The notes below the pieces were generated by a model. It saw only the letters and a list, made by a program, of their open reading frames with translations, was not told the origin of the DNA and did not search any database. Positions 9,162 through 20,086 of a stretch of DNA of 64,000 nucleotides are shown one piece after another. Every line of letters begins with the position of its first letter. Position 1 is the first letter of the stretch. Location: NCBI RefSeq assembly GCF_964355755.1, contig NC_092680.1:10269001-10333000 (forward strand), in the 5' to 3' direction. Source of the stretch: Antedon mediterranea. Lineage: Eukaryota > Echinodermata > Crinoidea > Comatulida > Antedonidae. The translations under genes were made by a program, and so were the position numbers.

Positions 9162-11041
9162 TCTGGATACTGGCAGTTGTGTAACGCTTTCTTGATGTTA
9201 TCCATCTCAACTTTCCTCAAATCCATATCTCCCACTACCTTCTCAGCTCTGTCCACCAGCGTGTTTATAAGCCCCAGTTTGTGTTCGAGTGGATGATGTG
9301 AGTTGAAATGTAAATATTGGTCTGTGTGAGTGGGCTTCCGATAAACTGAGGTGGTAACTGTTCCATTGTCATTGAGTGTGATGAGCATGTCCAGGAAAGG
9401 TATTGTGTTGTTTGTCATCGATTCTGTGGTGAACTTGATATTGTCAGTTATATCGATGTTATTAAGATGTGTGTTAAATGTATGTACTGTACCTATGGGG
9501 ATGATAGCTAATACATCATCAACGTATCGTTTCCAATACACAGGCTTGATGTTAGTGGGTGCCGTGTTTATGGCTTGATGTTCGAGCCACTCTAGATACA
9601 AGTTCGCCAATATAGGACTTATTGGGCTTCCCATAGCAATGCCTTGTATTTGCCTATAAATGTTACCATTGAACGAGAAATAGGTTTTGTTCACAATTAA
9701 ACCGAGGAGCTCCATTATGTCTGTCACATGTAGTTTAGTTCTATCCAGAAGTGTCGGATCTGTTGTTAGGCGATTTTCGACAACTTTGAGGGCCTCTTCT
9801 ACTGGTGTTTTTGTAAACAGAGATACTACGTCAAACGAGACAAATGTTTCACTTGGTTTGACTATTATTTCTTTTAGTTCACTCGCCAACTCTCCTGAGT
9901 AAGTTACATGATGTTCTGTGTTTCCGACAAGTGGACCCAGGATTTTGGTGAGGAATTGTGCAACGGTGTAAAAAACGGTGTTGATGTTATCTACTATAGG
10001 TCTTAATGGCCAATTTGGTTTATGTATCTTCGGAAGACAATACAACCTAGGTACAATTTCAGCCGTGGGAAACAGCCATTCTTTCTCTCTGTAGTTGATT
10101 TTCTTTTCTTTGAACAACCTGCCTATGATGTTGACCACTTTTCGTTTATAGTTTTGTGTTGGATTACGTTTTAGCAGTTCGTAAACATTAGTGTCGCTCA
10201 CCATGGTTCCCACTTTATCTTTGTAATCATTAGTATTTAGGATGACAGTAGATCTACCTTTATCCGCTGGGAGAATAAGAATAGATTTATCTTTCTTCAA
10301 GTTGTTTATGGCCTTTCGTTCTTTGGGGGTTAAATTTGAAGGTGGTAGAGTGGTAGATTTTACAATAGCTACAATTTTACTGCGAACGGTGTCTTGTTCT
10401 TCCAGGGGGACGAGATCAGCCGCTTTTTCAGCCGCTACTATGAGATCGTCAATGGGCATGGATCGTGGGCTCGCCGCATAGTTCAATCCCCTTTGTAATG
10501 CTGATATTTCGTCCTCACTAACCAACTTACTAGACAGATTTACCACCCATTTTTCTCTTAAGATCTTACCGGATAAATCCTGTTCTTGATGTAAATCTCT
10601 AGCTGCGTTTTCTGCTTTGTTTTTCCACCACAACAGTTTGTTTTGTTGTCGTGATCGGCATTTTAAGAATTCCGCTTCACACACTTTGTTTACGTGATTA
10701 CATACATTGGTGATGTCCCCTCCGTTGCGAATTAGCGATACGATTTCATCATTTAAATCTTTCTTTTTGCCTTCTAACTGTGTGATTTTGTTGGTGGTGA
10801 TTCTTATTCTCTCGCGTAAAAGCTGTCTTTCTGCATGTTTTATTATTTCCTCTGCTTTAGACGATTTGATCGGTCGATATAATTTCAGGCTCGGAGGGGT
10901 AATGTCCAACCGCTTACAATGAAGGGAGAATACCCGGTGATTTCTCTGCCGTGAAATTTTCTTCGCGATATTTTCCTGTTTGCGTACGATGTTGATGGTT
11001 TCTTGACCATATTTTTCTCTTAAATCTTGAAAGAATTTCAT
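8933..11041 (-). CDS. Penelope-like reverse transcriptase (open RT frame, C-terminus frameshifted)
   Basis: A 702-residue frame on the minus strand starting at ATG 11041. It reverse-transcribes the element's RNA at the target site. Visible: basic N-terminal region; the PLE N-terminal phrase ILPADKGRSTVILN before the RT core; RPIVDNINTVFY; RT motif A FVSFDVVSLFTKTPVEEAL with the first catalytic aspartate; motif B IQGIAMGSPISPILANLYL; motif C YWKRYVDDVLAI with the YVDD catalytic pair; motif D-E region IPFLDMLITLNDNGTV. About the last 60 residues (after MEDRRGKG) are out of frame relative to the family. The start is plausible because the inverted terminal repeat ends just upstream. Assignment to PLE is firm; the PLE group is not resolved. 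Confidence 0.87.
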   Translation of the reverse strand: MKFFQDLREKYGQETINIVRKQENIAKKISRQRNHRVFSLHCKRLDITPPSLKLYRPIKSSKAEEIIKHAERQLLRERIRITTNKITQLEGKKKDLNDEIVSLIRNGGDITNVCNHVNKVCEAEFLKCRSRQQNKLLWWKNKAENAARDLHQEQDLSGKILREKWVVNLSSKLVSEDEISALQRGLNYAASPRSMPIDDLIVAAEKAADLVPLEEQDTVRSKIVAIVKSTTLPPSNLTPKERKAINNLKKDKSILILPADKGRSTVILNTNDYKDKVGTMVSDTNVYELLKRNPTQNYKRKVVNIIGRLFKEKKINYREKEWLFPTAEIVPRLYCLPKIHKPNWPLRPIVDNINTVFYTVAQFLTKILGPLVGNTEHHVTYSGELASELKEIIVKPSETFVSFDVVSLFTKTPVEEALKVVENRLTTDPTLLDRTKLHVTDIMELLGLIVNKTYFSFNGNIYRQIQGIAMGSPISPILANLYLEWLEHQAINTAPTNIKPVYWKRYVDDVLAIIPIGTVHTFNTHLNNIDITDNIKFTTESMTNNTIPFLDMLITLNDNGTVTTSVYRKPTHTDQYLHFNSHHPLEHKLGLINTLVDRAEKVVGDMDLRKVEMDNIKKALHNCQYPEWSFQRVMEDRRGKGNGGRRSGCGVAWGSPTWKEWQKEYDALSPITMSEPISYPKMKSGMASSTRRIESRGWIRVE

Positions 11042-11269
11042 TTAGCTTCGATTTTGTATAGATGACAAATTTCGACCTGCGGCCGGAGGCGTACGACGTC
11101 ATCAACAGATGACGTCAAGAATGACCAAGCTGCATTAACACTCCGCAGTCAGTTGAGAAGGATCTCTGATAGAGATCGAAACGTTCGAGTAAGTACTCCG
11201 TTAACTTGTGCTTTTACAAAAACGAAATTTGTCATCTATACAAAATCGAAGCTAAATGAAATTCTTTCA
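11029..11269. repeat. PLE terminal inverted repeats, right arm, doubly inverted
   Basis: 11072-11233 is the inverted copy of 8383-8546. In addition, about 46 bp at 11029-11074 (the start of the RT gene and its leader) recurs in inverted form at 11224-11269 at the very edge, so the RT start is present twice in opposite directions. On the plus strand the hairpin GATCTCTGATAGAGATC is followed by GAAACG. Confidence 0.75.
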
Positions 11270-12659
11270 AGACACTTGCACGTTTTTAAAAGGACCATCC
11301 TGATTCAAGAATTCTGCACCGTTAAACCAACTAGGAGTTTCCATTAATTTCTTGGCACTGACTTCACGACTGGCAATATCACTAGGATTAGATGAGGAGT
11401 TTACGTAATACCAATCACTACATGAGCTGAATTCGTGAATCTGCTGAATTCTGTTAGCAACAAACACATGGAATCGTTTAGCCTCGTTGTTAATATATCC
11501 TAACACGACTTGACTATCAGTCCAGAAGAATTCGTTCACTTTATGATGGTCGTAGTTTAATTCTTCTTTGACGAATTTGCTCATTCTAGCTGAGATAACT
11601 GCAGCAGATAATTCAAGACGTGGAATTGTGTACACCCTTCTTAATGGGGCAACTCTGGCTTTCGCAATTACTAATGAGCAAGCACATCTGTTATTCCGGT
11701 TGATTATTCTTAGATATGTGCACTGTCCATACGCAAACTCACTCGCATCTGAGAAGTAGTGAAGCTCAACATTTTGTATTTCTCCAAAATCACTTGTTTT
11801 ATAACAACGTTGGATCTGTAATTGCTTAAGCGCAACGATTTCTTTCCTCCACTTTTCCCATTTTGAGTATAGATACGAAGGTATTGGTTCATCCCATCCA
11901 ACATTTTCTCTACACATCTCTTGAAGAATAATCTTTCCTTCGAAGACAACAGGTGCTGCGAATCCTAGTGCATCGTATAAGGAGCTAATTGTTGATAAAA
12001 CGCCTCTTCGACTCAAAGGACAATCTTTCAATACTATTCGAAACTGAAAAGTGTCTGCTTCCACGCACAAAGTGACACCCAATGCACGTTCAATTGGTAG
12101 CGGATCGGTCTTGATGTCTAACGTTTTCAGACCCTTAGCTCTTTGCTCTTCAGGAATTGCTTCTAGAACAGCTCTTTTATTTGACATCCATTTGTGTAGC
12201 ACCAAGCCAGCTGATGCACAAAGTTCCGTGCTGCTCTTGACAAGTTCGATAGCCTGCTGAATAGTAGGAAGTGACTTTAAACCGTCGTCTACATAAAAGT
12301 CATCTCGAATAAAATTCTGCAATTTCACCAAACTTTCCTTCTCCGTCGTCGGCAGCTCGCTTCAAGCCAAAGATTGTACACCCGGGAAAGCTTTTAGCAC
12401 CGAACAAATGAACTTTCATACGATATTCCACCAATTTTTTTTCAAAGTCACTACCATCCCACCACAAGAACCGTAGTTTGTCTCGATCTTTGGGAGTTAC
12501 ATAAAATTGATGGAACATCCCTTTTATATCGGCCATGATGACAACCTCTTCTTTCCGGAACCGACATAGAATACCAACCAGGCCATTCATTAAATCTGGA
12601 CCCTGAAGTTGGTAATCATTTAAACAGACGCCTTCGTATTTCGCCGAACAGTCGAACAC
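11267..12659 (-). pseudogene. BEL/Pao reverse transcriptase and RNase H (two frames)
   Basis: Middle of BEL pol. The frame 12300-12659 begins directly at the LINE insertion with FDCSAKYEGVCLND and gives the RT finger and palm part ADIKGMFHQFYV (motif A) and LRFLWWDG, both BEL hallmarks. After a frame change near 12320, the frame 11267-12331 gives the catalytic box DDFYVDDGLKS (motif C), the BEL phrase GVTLCVEADTF, the peptidase-A17-like/linker region and RNase H (ELHYFSDASEFAYG, ARVAPL, IPRLELSAA, TDSQVVLGYI, NPSDIASR). It ends where the PLE inserted. Its N-terminal part lies across the LINE at 16391-16926. Confidence 0.86.
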
Positions 12660-12670
12660 AACTCTTATTT
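12660..12670. repeat. Target-site duplication of LINE, left copy
   Basis: AACTCTTATTT is repeated at 16381-16391 directly after the LINE A-tail. The last base may be chance. BEL pol reads through when one copy is removed. Confidence 0.82.
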
Positions 12671-14520
12671 GGAGTGGAGTGGAGATCTAAATTGCATCAT
12701 GAATAGTGACATTGACCAAAAAGGTAGCGCAAATAGGTCTGATAAATCTGTTTTTACGATTAAAAACCTAATGAAAAATTTAAATTTAAATGATATTTGG
12801 AGATCCAAAAACATGAATAAGCGACAATTTACGTGGCGTAAGAGATTTAACAACATTTTCCGTAGGCTGGATTACTGGTTAATATCAGAAGATCTCTTTT
12901 TAAATGGAGATGTTTTAGCCTGTGACATTCGTCCAGCTATTCTCACAGATCACCAGGCGGTATCAATTAAAATAGATTTGCATGAAAAAAAACGCGGTCC
13001 TGGTTTATGGATGTTCAACAATAGCTTTCTGAAAGATGAAACATTTACAAAATTAGTAATTAAAATAATTGATGTTTCAATACTAAAAAATAATAGAGAA
13101 CCTGTAAGTGCAAATTTGTTATGGGAGCTTGTAAAAACAAAAATAAAAGAATTTTCAATTGCATACGGAAAACAAAAAAATAAAAACCAGAATAAAAAGA
13201 AAGAAAAATTACAAAAACAAATAAAAAACTTAAATGAAACAATTATGAATACTCAAAATTGTGATATAACCATTGAAAATAAAATTGAAAACAAAAAAAT
13301 AGAGCTTGAAAACATTTATAATGTAGAAGCAAAAGGCGCGCAAATTAGGTCCAGAGTAAAATGGATAGAGGAAGGCGAGCGGAATACAAAATACTTTCTT
13401 GGGTTAGAAAGATCCAAAAGTAAAAAGAAACACATAAAAAGTTTAATTACTAAAGATGGGAGCTTAGCAACGAGCCCAATTGATATTTTAAAGGAACAAA
13501 TACAACATTTCGAAGGTTTATACGCAAAAAATGTTATAAACCCTGGAAAAATTAATAAATACCTTTGTAATTCTATTATAAACAAGCTTTCAGAAATAGA
13601 AAAAGAAAATTGTGAAGGTTACGTCACTATTGATGAATGTAAAAAGGCCATTTTCAATGATGGAAAAAAATAAAACACCTGGATCGGATGGTCTAAGTGT
13701 TGAATTTTATGTGTTCTTTTGGAATAATATTAAACATTTAATTTGCGATGCGTTAAATGAAAGTTATAATTCTCAAGAATTATCCTTTTCGCAAAAACGA
13801 GGTGTAATCACCCTTTTGTTCAAGGATGGAGAAAGAGAAAATTTGAATAATTGGCGTCCCATTACCCTCTTAAACACCGATTACAAAATTCTTGCACATG
13901 TATTAAGTAACAGACTTAAAATGGTTATTAAATCAATAGTAAGTTCAGACCAAAAAGGTTATATAAAAGGCCGTTTCGCTGGTGAAAACATTCGGTTAAT
14001 AGAAGACCTGCTTTATTATACAGAGTGTAATGATATCGAAGGGGCAATAATTACCGTAGATTTTAAGAAGGCTTTTGACTCTATTAGTAGAGATTTTATG
14101 TTCAATGTTCTAGAAAAGTTTAACTTTGGAATGTTCTTTTGTAACTGGGTAAAAGTATTATACAATAACGTTGAATGTGTTACAGTTAACAATGGTTGGG
14201 TTTCAAACAATTTTAAAATGGAAAGAGGTATTAGACAAGGTTGTCCTCTATCTGCTCTGTTATTCATTTTAGTGGTTGAAGTAATGGCATCTAGAATAAG
14301 AAACAAAGATGACTATAAGGGTATTAAACTTCCAAATAATGAAAATAACATAGAAGCTAGAATAAGCCAATTAGCCGATGATACTGTTTTGTATGTTGGT
14401 AATGACAAAAGTATTAAGTCAGCAGTCAGTGTAATTAAACGTTTTTGCGAAGTATCTGGAATGACACTAAATAAAAAAAAACCAATGCTTTTTGGATTGG
14501 TAAATGGAAGAACAGAATAG
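12671..14520 (+). pseudogene. LINE endonuclease end and reverse transcriptase (frameshifted)
   Basis: Two overlapping frames of the LINE ORF2. The first (to 13673) begins at the endonuclease motif GDLN, then RLDYWLIS and TDHQAVSI (the conserved Asp-His near the end of the nuclease), followed by a Lys/Asn-rich linker and RSRVKWIEEGERNTKYFLGLE. The second (13612-14520) starts the RT: KTPGSDGLSVEFY, NWRPITLLNTDYKIL, motif A VDFKKAFDSISRD, motif B RGIRQGCPLSALLF, motif C SQLADDTVLYVG (ADD instead of xxDD). The frame change lies near 13640. A further shift occurs near 14500 at a run of A. Inactive copy. Confidence 0.85.
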
Positions 14521-16011
14521 ATAGACCTTTAGAATTAAATTGGGTAAAACACCCGATCAAAATTTTAAGCATATATGTAGGGTATAATACAGAAGAATGT
14601 ACCAGAAAAAACTGGGATGTTAAATTAATAGAGCTAGAAAAGACTTTAAAACAATGGAATGCTAGAAATCTCTCAATTTTTGGTAGAATAATAATCCTGA
14701 AAAGTCTTGCACTATCTAAATTAACATATGCTGCAAATATCACTGATGTTCCAAAATATGTATATACACAAGTTACAAATCTAATATATAATTTTATTTG
14801 GAACAATAAAAGGGAAAAGATAAAAAGAAAAACTCTAATTGGTGATGTTGAGATGGGAGGCATTAAAATGCCTGATTTTACTCTTCATGTTAACGCACTC
14901 ATGTGTGGCTGGTTAAAAAGAATTATGAATGATGATGGTGCTAAATGGAAAAATATTCCAATGTATTATATTAAAAAAATATGTGATGTTAATGTTTTAC
15001 TTAATATGTCATGTTATAACATTATTGATGTTAATTCTGATAAAATTCCACTGTTTTACAAAAATATGATAAAAGCCTACATAAATTATAACAGAATCTC
15101 TAAAAAAAACCTGAAACTTATAACGATATAATGAATGAGCAACTGTGGGGAAACCACTACGTTAAACTAAAAAAAAAACGCTTTTCTACAAGCATTGGAT
15201 TGACAGTGGCATTATCAGTATTAAAGACATTGTTAATAAGAACACTTTTTTAACATCGAACGAAATACTGGTGAAACTACAATGTAAAACAAACTGGTTA
15301 AATGAGTATTTGTGCATTATTAAGGCAATACCAATTCAATGGAAACGTATTATTAAGGAGGTAGATATTTTCAATTGTGATGATAATGATGAAGTAGTTG
15401 GGACTAAGTATGAGATTAATACTACCAAACTAATATACTCATGGTTTGTGAAAGAATATTTCATTATTCCAATGTCACAACTAAAATGGGAAGAGTACTT
15501 CAATGATAACAACATTGATTGGAAAACTTCTTGGTTACGGAAAGTATGTAAAATGAAAGATAAGAAACTAGCACAATTCAATTATAAGATGTTACATAGA
15601 ATACTGCCTACCAACAAACGGCTGTATCAGTGGAAAGTTAAGGAAACACAAACGTGTGACAAATGTGGAGAAATTGAAAATGAAAATCATTTGTTTTTTA
15701 GTTGTAGATTTATTCAGAAATATTGGAGGAAAATGCTTAGTATCTTTGTAAGTTTAAATCACAATAATATATCATTTAAACAATTAATACTAGGAACGGG
15801 AGATAAGCTAATAGATTATATTTACACTTTTGCAGCATTTACTATTTATAGAATAAAAATGTTATCTGCACTAAATAAGCCAGTGGGTAAATCTTTATGG
15901 AATTCATTTAAAAGCAATATGTTATATAACATTGAATGTGAAACATATAATAATAAAGAAACAAGTATAGAAAAATGGGTAGCTTTAAGAAATAAGATTA
16001 TGATAATATAA
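14521..16011 (+). pseudogene. LINE ORF2 C-terminal region with zf-RVT motif
   Basis: Continuation in broken frames: 14853-15131 (GGIKMPDFTLHVNALMCGWLKR) and 15271-16011. The latter carries RILPTNKRLYQW followed by CDKCGEIENENHLFFSC, the Cys/His motif found after the RT in L1/Tx1 elements, and ends LILGTGDKLIDYIYTF ... IEKWVALRNKIMII. AT-rich and full of A runs, where the frameshifts fall. 16012-16380 is the 3' UTR and tail. Confidence 0.8.
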
Positions 16012-16380
16012 ATTCTAACTTGATACGATTAACCGAAAAGGAATTACGGTGATACGGGTTACTGGTGGTACTGAGCTATTATTGTTTTTTTTATCATGTA
16101 TATAAATATATTGTATAATCCGGGTTGTAAAATGAAAACAAACAAATGAAAATGTGTGAACTATTTTAAAACGGGATAGATGATAATGATGATCCTGTCA
16201 AGTGTATAACAAAATATAAGAAAATTAATGAAAAAAGGAGTAATACAGAATTCATATATGTAAAAATGTTACTTATGAACTGTAACGACATTTACAAGTT
16301 AAATAATACGATTTTATGTAATATGAGATAATATGAATGTGAATAAAAGTGGTGTTTGCGCCACAAAAGAGAAAAAAAAA

Positions 16381-16926
16381 AACTCTTATTTCATTCGTTT
16401 TTTTTGGATGGTACACGCCTGAATGCGGTATGTAATTAACACTACCATCGGTTACGCCGTACTCAGATTCAGGTACCTTTTCTGCATAGCCTGCAAGTAT
16501 ACCATTCATAAAGGCAATATAGTGTTCTTTAAATGTTGAATTTCTTTTAAACTTTCTCTTAAGCTGCAAAGCCCGTCTCACGGCTGCTAAACGATTGTTA
16601 GGAAATCGTACATCTTCACGACACATCGGCAATGGCATCTCATAATGACCATCATTTCTCTTGACAATTTTACTGGAAAGTATGGAAATAAATCTATGAT
16701 CTTCCACAGAATATCCCTTTTTTGTTGATACATGCTCTACAAAATCCATCTCAAACATCTGCCTAACCTGTTGCATGCTGATTATTTCTTTCACCTTGGT
16801 AGCATGAGTAAGTCTGTTTTTAGGATTTTTGACTGTGTCAACGCAGCCTGGATTTCTAGAAGATTGCTTATGGGAATCAGATAGAGTTTTGAAAGTTTTG
16901 CTAACATTTCCAATTATTCCCCCCAT
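16381..16926 (-). pseudogene. BEL/Pao pol N-terminal part (before the LINE)
   Basis: This frame reads from MGGIIGNVSK through MQQVRQMFEMDFVE, GHYEMPLPM, PNNRLAAVRRALQLKRKF, GYAEKVP and YIPHSGVYHPKKTNEIRV, where the LINE target duplication interrupts it. All are conserved phrases at the N-terminal edge of BEL RTs, just upstream of the fingers. The frame coded by 16273-16380 is LINE-derived and does not belong. Confidence 0.85.
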
Positions 16927-17738
16927 CCCAGAATGGAACGTTGGCCATAAGGATCGTTTTCATCTCCAGCCACAATCTCACGTGGTCTTATTGCTCGGGG
17001 TATAGGCCTATCGTTACCAATAAGGATCCCAATTTTTACGTCTGGTAAGTATGGTACAATCAGATTAGCAATGCGCTGTAAATGTGAGAATTTATTCGCG
17101 TCTTGCTGTCTGGGTATTTGTGATCTTCCTATTGGAATCTGGTCTCTTGTAAACACTCTCGATAGAGGAACCATTTCTTTTCTGTCAAAACTCAACACTT
17201 CCAAATTGTGAATTTTCCTACTAGGTATCATCACGTTTGCTTCTAGCATCGTAGACAGTGAGAGTTGAGTTGCATGCCCATAAACTTGAAGTTGATTAAA
17301 CAGATCATCTGAAATAAAACTGCTATTGCTTTGTGGATCCAGAATACAATACTGAAGAATCTCATTTGAAACATCATTTTTATTTCGGACCCATACAGGT
17401 ACCACCATTGAATTATCAATATTCTGTCGGCGTACCAAAGTACGATGAGAAGTGGTAGGCACTAGCCTCCTGTCAAAGTGTAGGCTAGTAAGGTGTTCGT
17501 TAGAACATGTTTTACATTTGATTCTGTTTTCACATGTGTTTAATTGATGTTGGTCAGTCATTCCGCAACCATAACATAACCTATTTTTTCTCAAGAATTC
17601 TTTTCTCTCCTTCCGGATTAGATTCTTGAACTTTCCACATTCGTCAACATGATGAGCCTCTTCACAAAACGGACATTTTTTACCATCAAAGTTCACAGTT
17701 TTTCTTTGGTTTGTTTCATCGTGCGCTACTGTGGCCAA
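16914..17738 (-). pseudogene. BEL/Pao Gag zinc knuckles and aspartic protease
   Basis: About 274 residues. Near the start are Cys/His clusters (CPFCEEAHHVDEC, then CYGCG ... HQLNTC ... CKTCSNEH), the BEL nucleocapsid arrangement. After NMVVP-like VVPVWVRNK comes ILDPQSNSSFISDDL, the protease active-site region; the usual D-S/T-G triad reads D-P-Q-S here, a variant related to the D-x-Q-S seen in many BEL elements. It continues to IGILIGNDRP (the second protease signature) and QRSILGWGE. A short frame overlap joins the next frame at 16926. Confidence 0.82.
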
Positions 17739-19699
17739 CGATGAAGTATTCTCACTTTGTACCCTTTGTTGTCTTGACCTTGTAGTTCCTTTGACTTCAT
17801 CACTCTTGTAACGTTGTTGAATTTAGCAAATTTAGTAAACGTTGGAAATATAGGCCTCTGTTCTTGGACAATATGACGCCACTTTGCTTCAATATATAAT
17901 GGCAATTTTGTAACAAGTTTCGCATTCTCTTGTGGGAAATTCAACATTTGTAGATACGGAATTCTCTGCATCGCAACATTCACTTCGTTTACAAAGTCAG
18001 AGAATTTCTGCAAGCTGGAAGCATCACGTACGCGGATATTTGGCCATGCATTGAGCTTGTCTGTAAAAGCTTTCGCAATGACACTGTCATTACCGTATCG
18101 TTCCTTCAATTCCATCTTAGCATATACATAAGCGTCTTCTGTCTGCAGTAACAAGTAGTTATATAGTAGTAATATTCTTTGGCTCACCAGCCAAATGTTG
18201 ACTTAACAAGTTCAGCTTCTCGTCAATATTAATTGCCTTTGATTCAATCAGAGCATTAAAAGAAGATTCCCACATCGGGTACTTAAGTGGATCACCACTA
18301 AAAACCTCAACTTTTAATGCTGGAAGCCTTATAGAATCAACGATCTGTTTCATTAAATTTGCTGTTGATGTTGGCAATTCGCTTACAACATTGTTCGTCG
18401 ATACCATCTCAGCTGCTTGACCATATACAGGTACTGCATACGACAATGTAACTGAGTTAGCGTGAACATGAGAAGAAACCAACGATTGTGGCAAGGTATT
18501 TGGATAACAACACACTGGACGGTCCGATAAGGCAGGCGTTGTGTACATAACAGATTGATCCACTGTGCTGTAATGGCTCTGTGTTCTTACATTTGTAGGC
18601 GCAATGGGATAGTCAGAAACGGCAAAGCTCACAGACACTGGTTGCGTAACCTTTCTACCATATGAAATTGGATGAGGCGTCAAAGACGAAACTGCATGTA
18701 ACATGATATTGACGCGTCTCACAGCGAGCTGGGGCACGAACGATTCGTACAAAGGACACCGCCAGACAACTGCAACAGTCAGGTCTTGGTTTTCCATATT
18801 AACTCGTTGATATATGGAGGCAACATGATCTAAAACAATCTCTGTAGTAGTTAATTGTGGTTCACTAACTACACGCACGATCGGAACATCTTTACCAGTA
18901 TCAACTTTTAAATACACATCATTCAGAAATCGTTTCATGTCGTGTTGTTTATCTTCTCCGGGTAATCCTTCAACTACCTGCTCAACAGAAAAATAATCTT
19001 CTTCTTCTGCTTTCAGACAGATGCTCATCTTCGCCATGTTTTTTGCCAAATCTTTCTGTAACTTTAACTCTTTAGCCAATCTTTCCTGTTGTAGTCTTTT
19101 CTCCTCTAATTGACGTTCTTTCTCCATAAACGACAATTCCACTTTCATTGCTGCTCCAGCCTCTGCTAACTCATATTTCCTTTGTTTTACAGAAGACTTG
19201 CTAGAACTAACTGTCGAACGAACAGAACGTCTACTTGCTCTGCTAGCTCTACTTGACAATTGCTCTTCTTCCATACTTAACAACTCCTTTAATTTTACAT
19301 TTGCAGATTGTCTGGTTTCAAATACGATCCTATCGTAATAATCATAACGATCATACAATTCTTTTCGTCTCTCTACACTCAATAACTCATACATATCTGC
19401 TTGAATGTCACCAAGCGTTCCTGTAACTGTGACCATTTTTGCAATTTCCGTTTGGATTACATGAATATCCACAGACTGAGCAATCAAATTTTGGACAGAA
19501 TTGCTATGGCTTTCTTGACATGTTTAACGCAACCGTTAAACTCTTTTTCTTTTAACTCTAACTTATATTCTCTTCCTTTTTCAGTCAGAGTTCTTTCTCT
19601 TTTATGAGCATTATCCGGCTCTTCACCTCTGCTTTCCCCCTCTGCTTTCCCGTCCCTCAGGGTTAGCTGCTCCTGTATCTGACATGGCGGAACAAGCAC
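17726..19699 (-). pseudogene. BEL/Pao gag (three frames)
   Basis: Capsid gene. ATG at 19685 begins MSDTGAA as in the inverted copy at 5371, but a 13-bp duplication near 19630-19655 throws this copy out of frame. The frame 18159-19487 (IAQSVDIHV onward) holds a Glu/Lys/Arg-rich coiled-coil-like stretch, a long Val/Ser/Thr-rich insert and the capsid-like end LPALKVEVFSGDPLKYPMWE, then LNLLSQHLAGEPKNI. The frame 17726-18187 continues ALRRYGND-type sequence (KMELKERYGNDSVIAKAF, FTDKLNAWP). Both gag copies share the break after LSKI, so the break predates their separation. Confidence 0.82.
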
Positions 19700-19745
19700 A
19701 GTACTACGATGCCTTGTTAAACCGCAATAAGAATTATCAGTTTAC

Positions 19746-20043
19746 TGTTCTGCATGGAACCCCCGCAGTTTAAACGCGGACAAAACCACAGAAGAATAGC
19801 TTCTCTTTCTTGAGCTATACTTGCTCACTTTATTTCTACTCATCCGTTCATCCGGTAAACTAAAAAAAAAAAAAAAGAAACAATTGAAACGGCGCCATTA
19901 AGCACGTCCCTAACGTATACTACGGCTTATCACACATAACTCGCCGTTAACATGGGCATACTATCATCATTATGTCTATCAAACCTAACTAATTCATAAG
20001 TAAATAATAGATACAAATTATATAATGTAAATACCTGATATGA
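19746..20043 (-). repeat. BEL/Pao 5' LTR, part 1
   Basis: Matches 6016-6311 of the left LTR. Sense end GCAGAACA abuts the gag leader. The LTR is interrupted at 20043/20044 by a Helitron and resumes at 22564. Confidence 0.84.
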
Positions 20044-20086
20044 CTAGCAATTATACCCGCCCCAGGGCGGGTTTCAAAATTAGTTT

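Larger units (their letters stand above)
8383..11269 (-). mobile_element. Penelope-like element (PLE) inserted in BEL pol
   Basis: A 2.9-kb element with a single RT gene followed by a GIY-YIG endonuclease module, the arrangement of endonuclease-bearing PLEs. It is flanked by the 12-bp duplication at 8371-8382 and 11270-11281, within the size range usual for PLEs. Both ends carry inverted copies of a roughly 160-bp terminal sequence. The RT frame is still open, so the insertion is fairly young. It interrupts the BEL element between RNase H and integrase. Confidence 0.88.
12671..16380 (+). mobile_element. L1/Tx1-type non-LTR retrotransposon, 5'-truncated
   Basis: A 3.7-kb insert in BEL pol, on the opposite strand, with an 11-bp target duplication and an A-rich end (CCACAAAAGAGAAAAAAAAA, 16361-16380). 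It starts inside the AP endonuclease domain, so the 5' UTR, ORF1 and most of the endonuclease are missing, as is usual for LINEs. The RT style (LNNWRPITLLNTDYKILAHV, RGIRQGCPLSALLF) and the C-terminal zinc motif place it with L1/Tx1. The same 3' tail ends a second fragment at 51086-52113. Confidence 0.88.

Noticed and set aside
8502-10922. Plus-strand frames opposite the Penelope-like gene
   Set aside because: Antisense shadows of the RT and endonuclease frames; no homology in that direction.
11150-11200. Hammerhead ribozyme in the PLE terminus
   Set aside because: The sequence near the hairpin is CTGATAG rather than the required CTGANGA, so the core is not met; kept only as a question.
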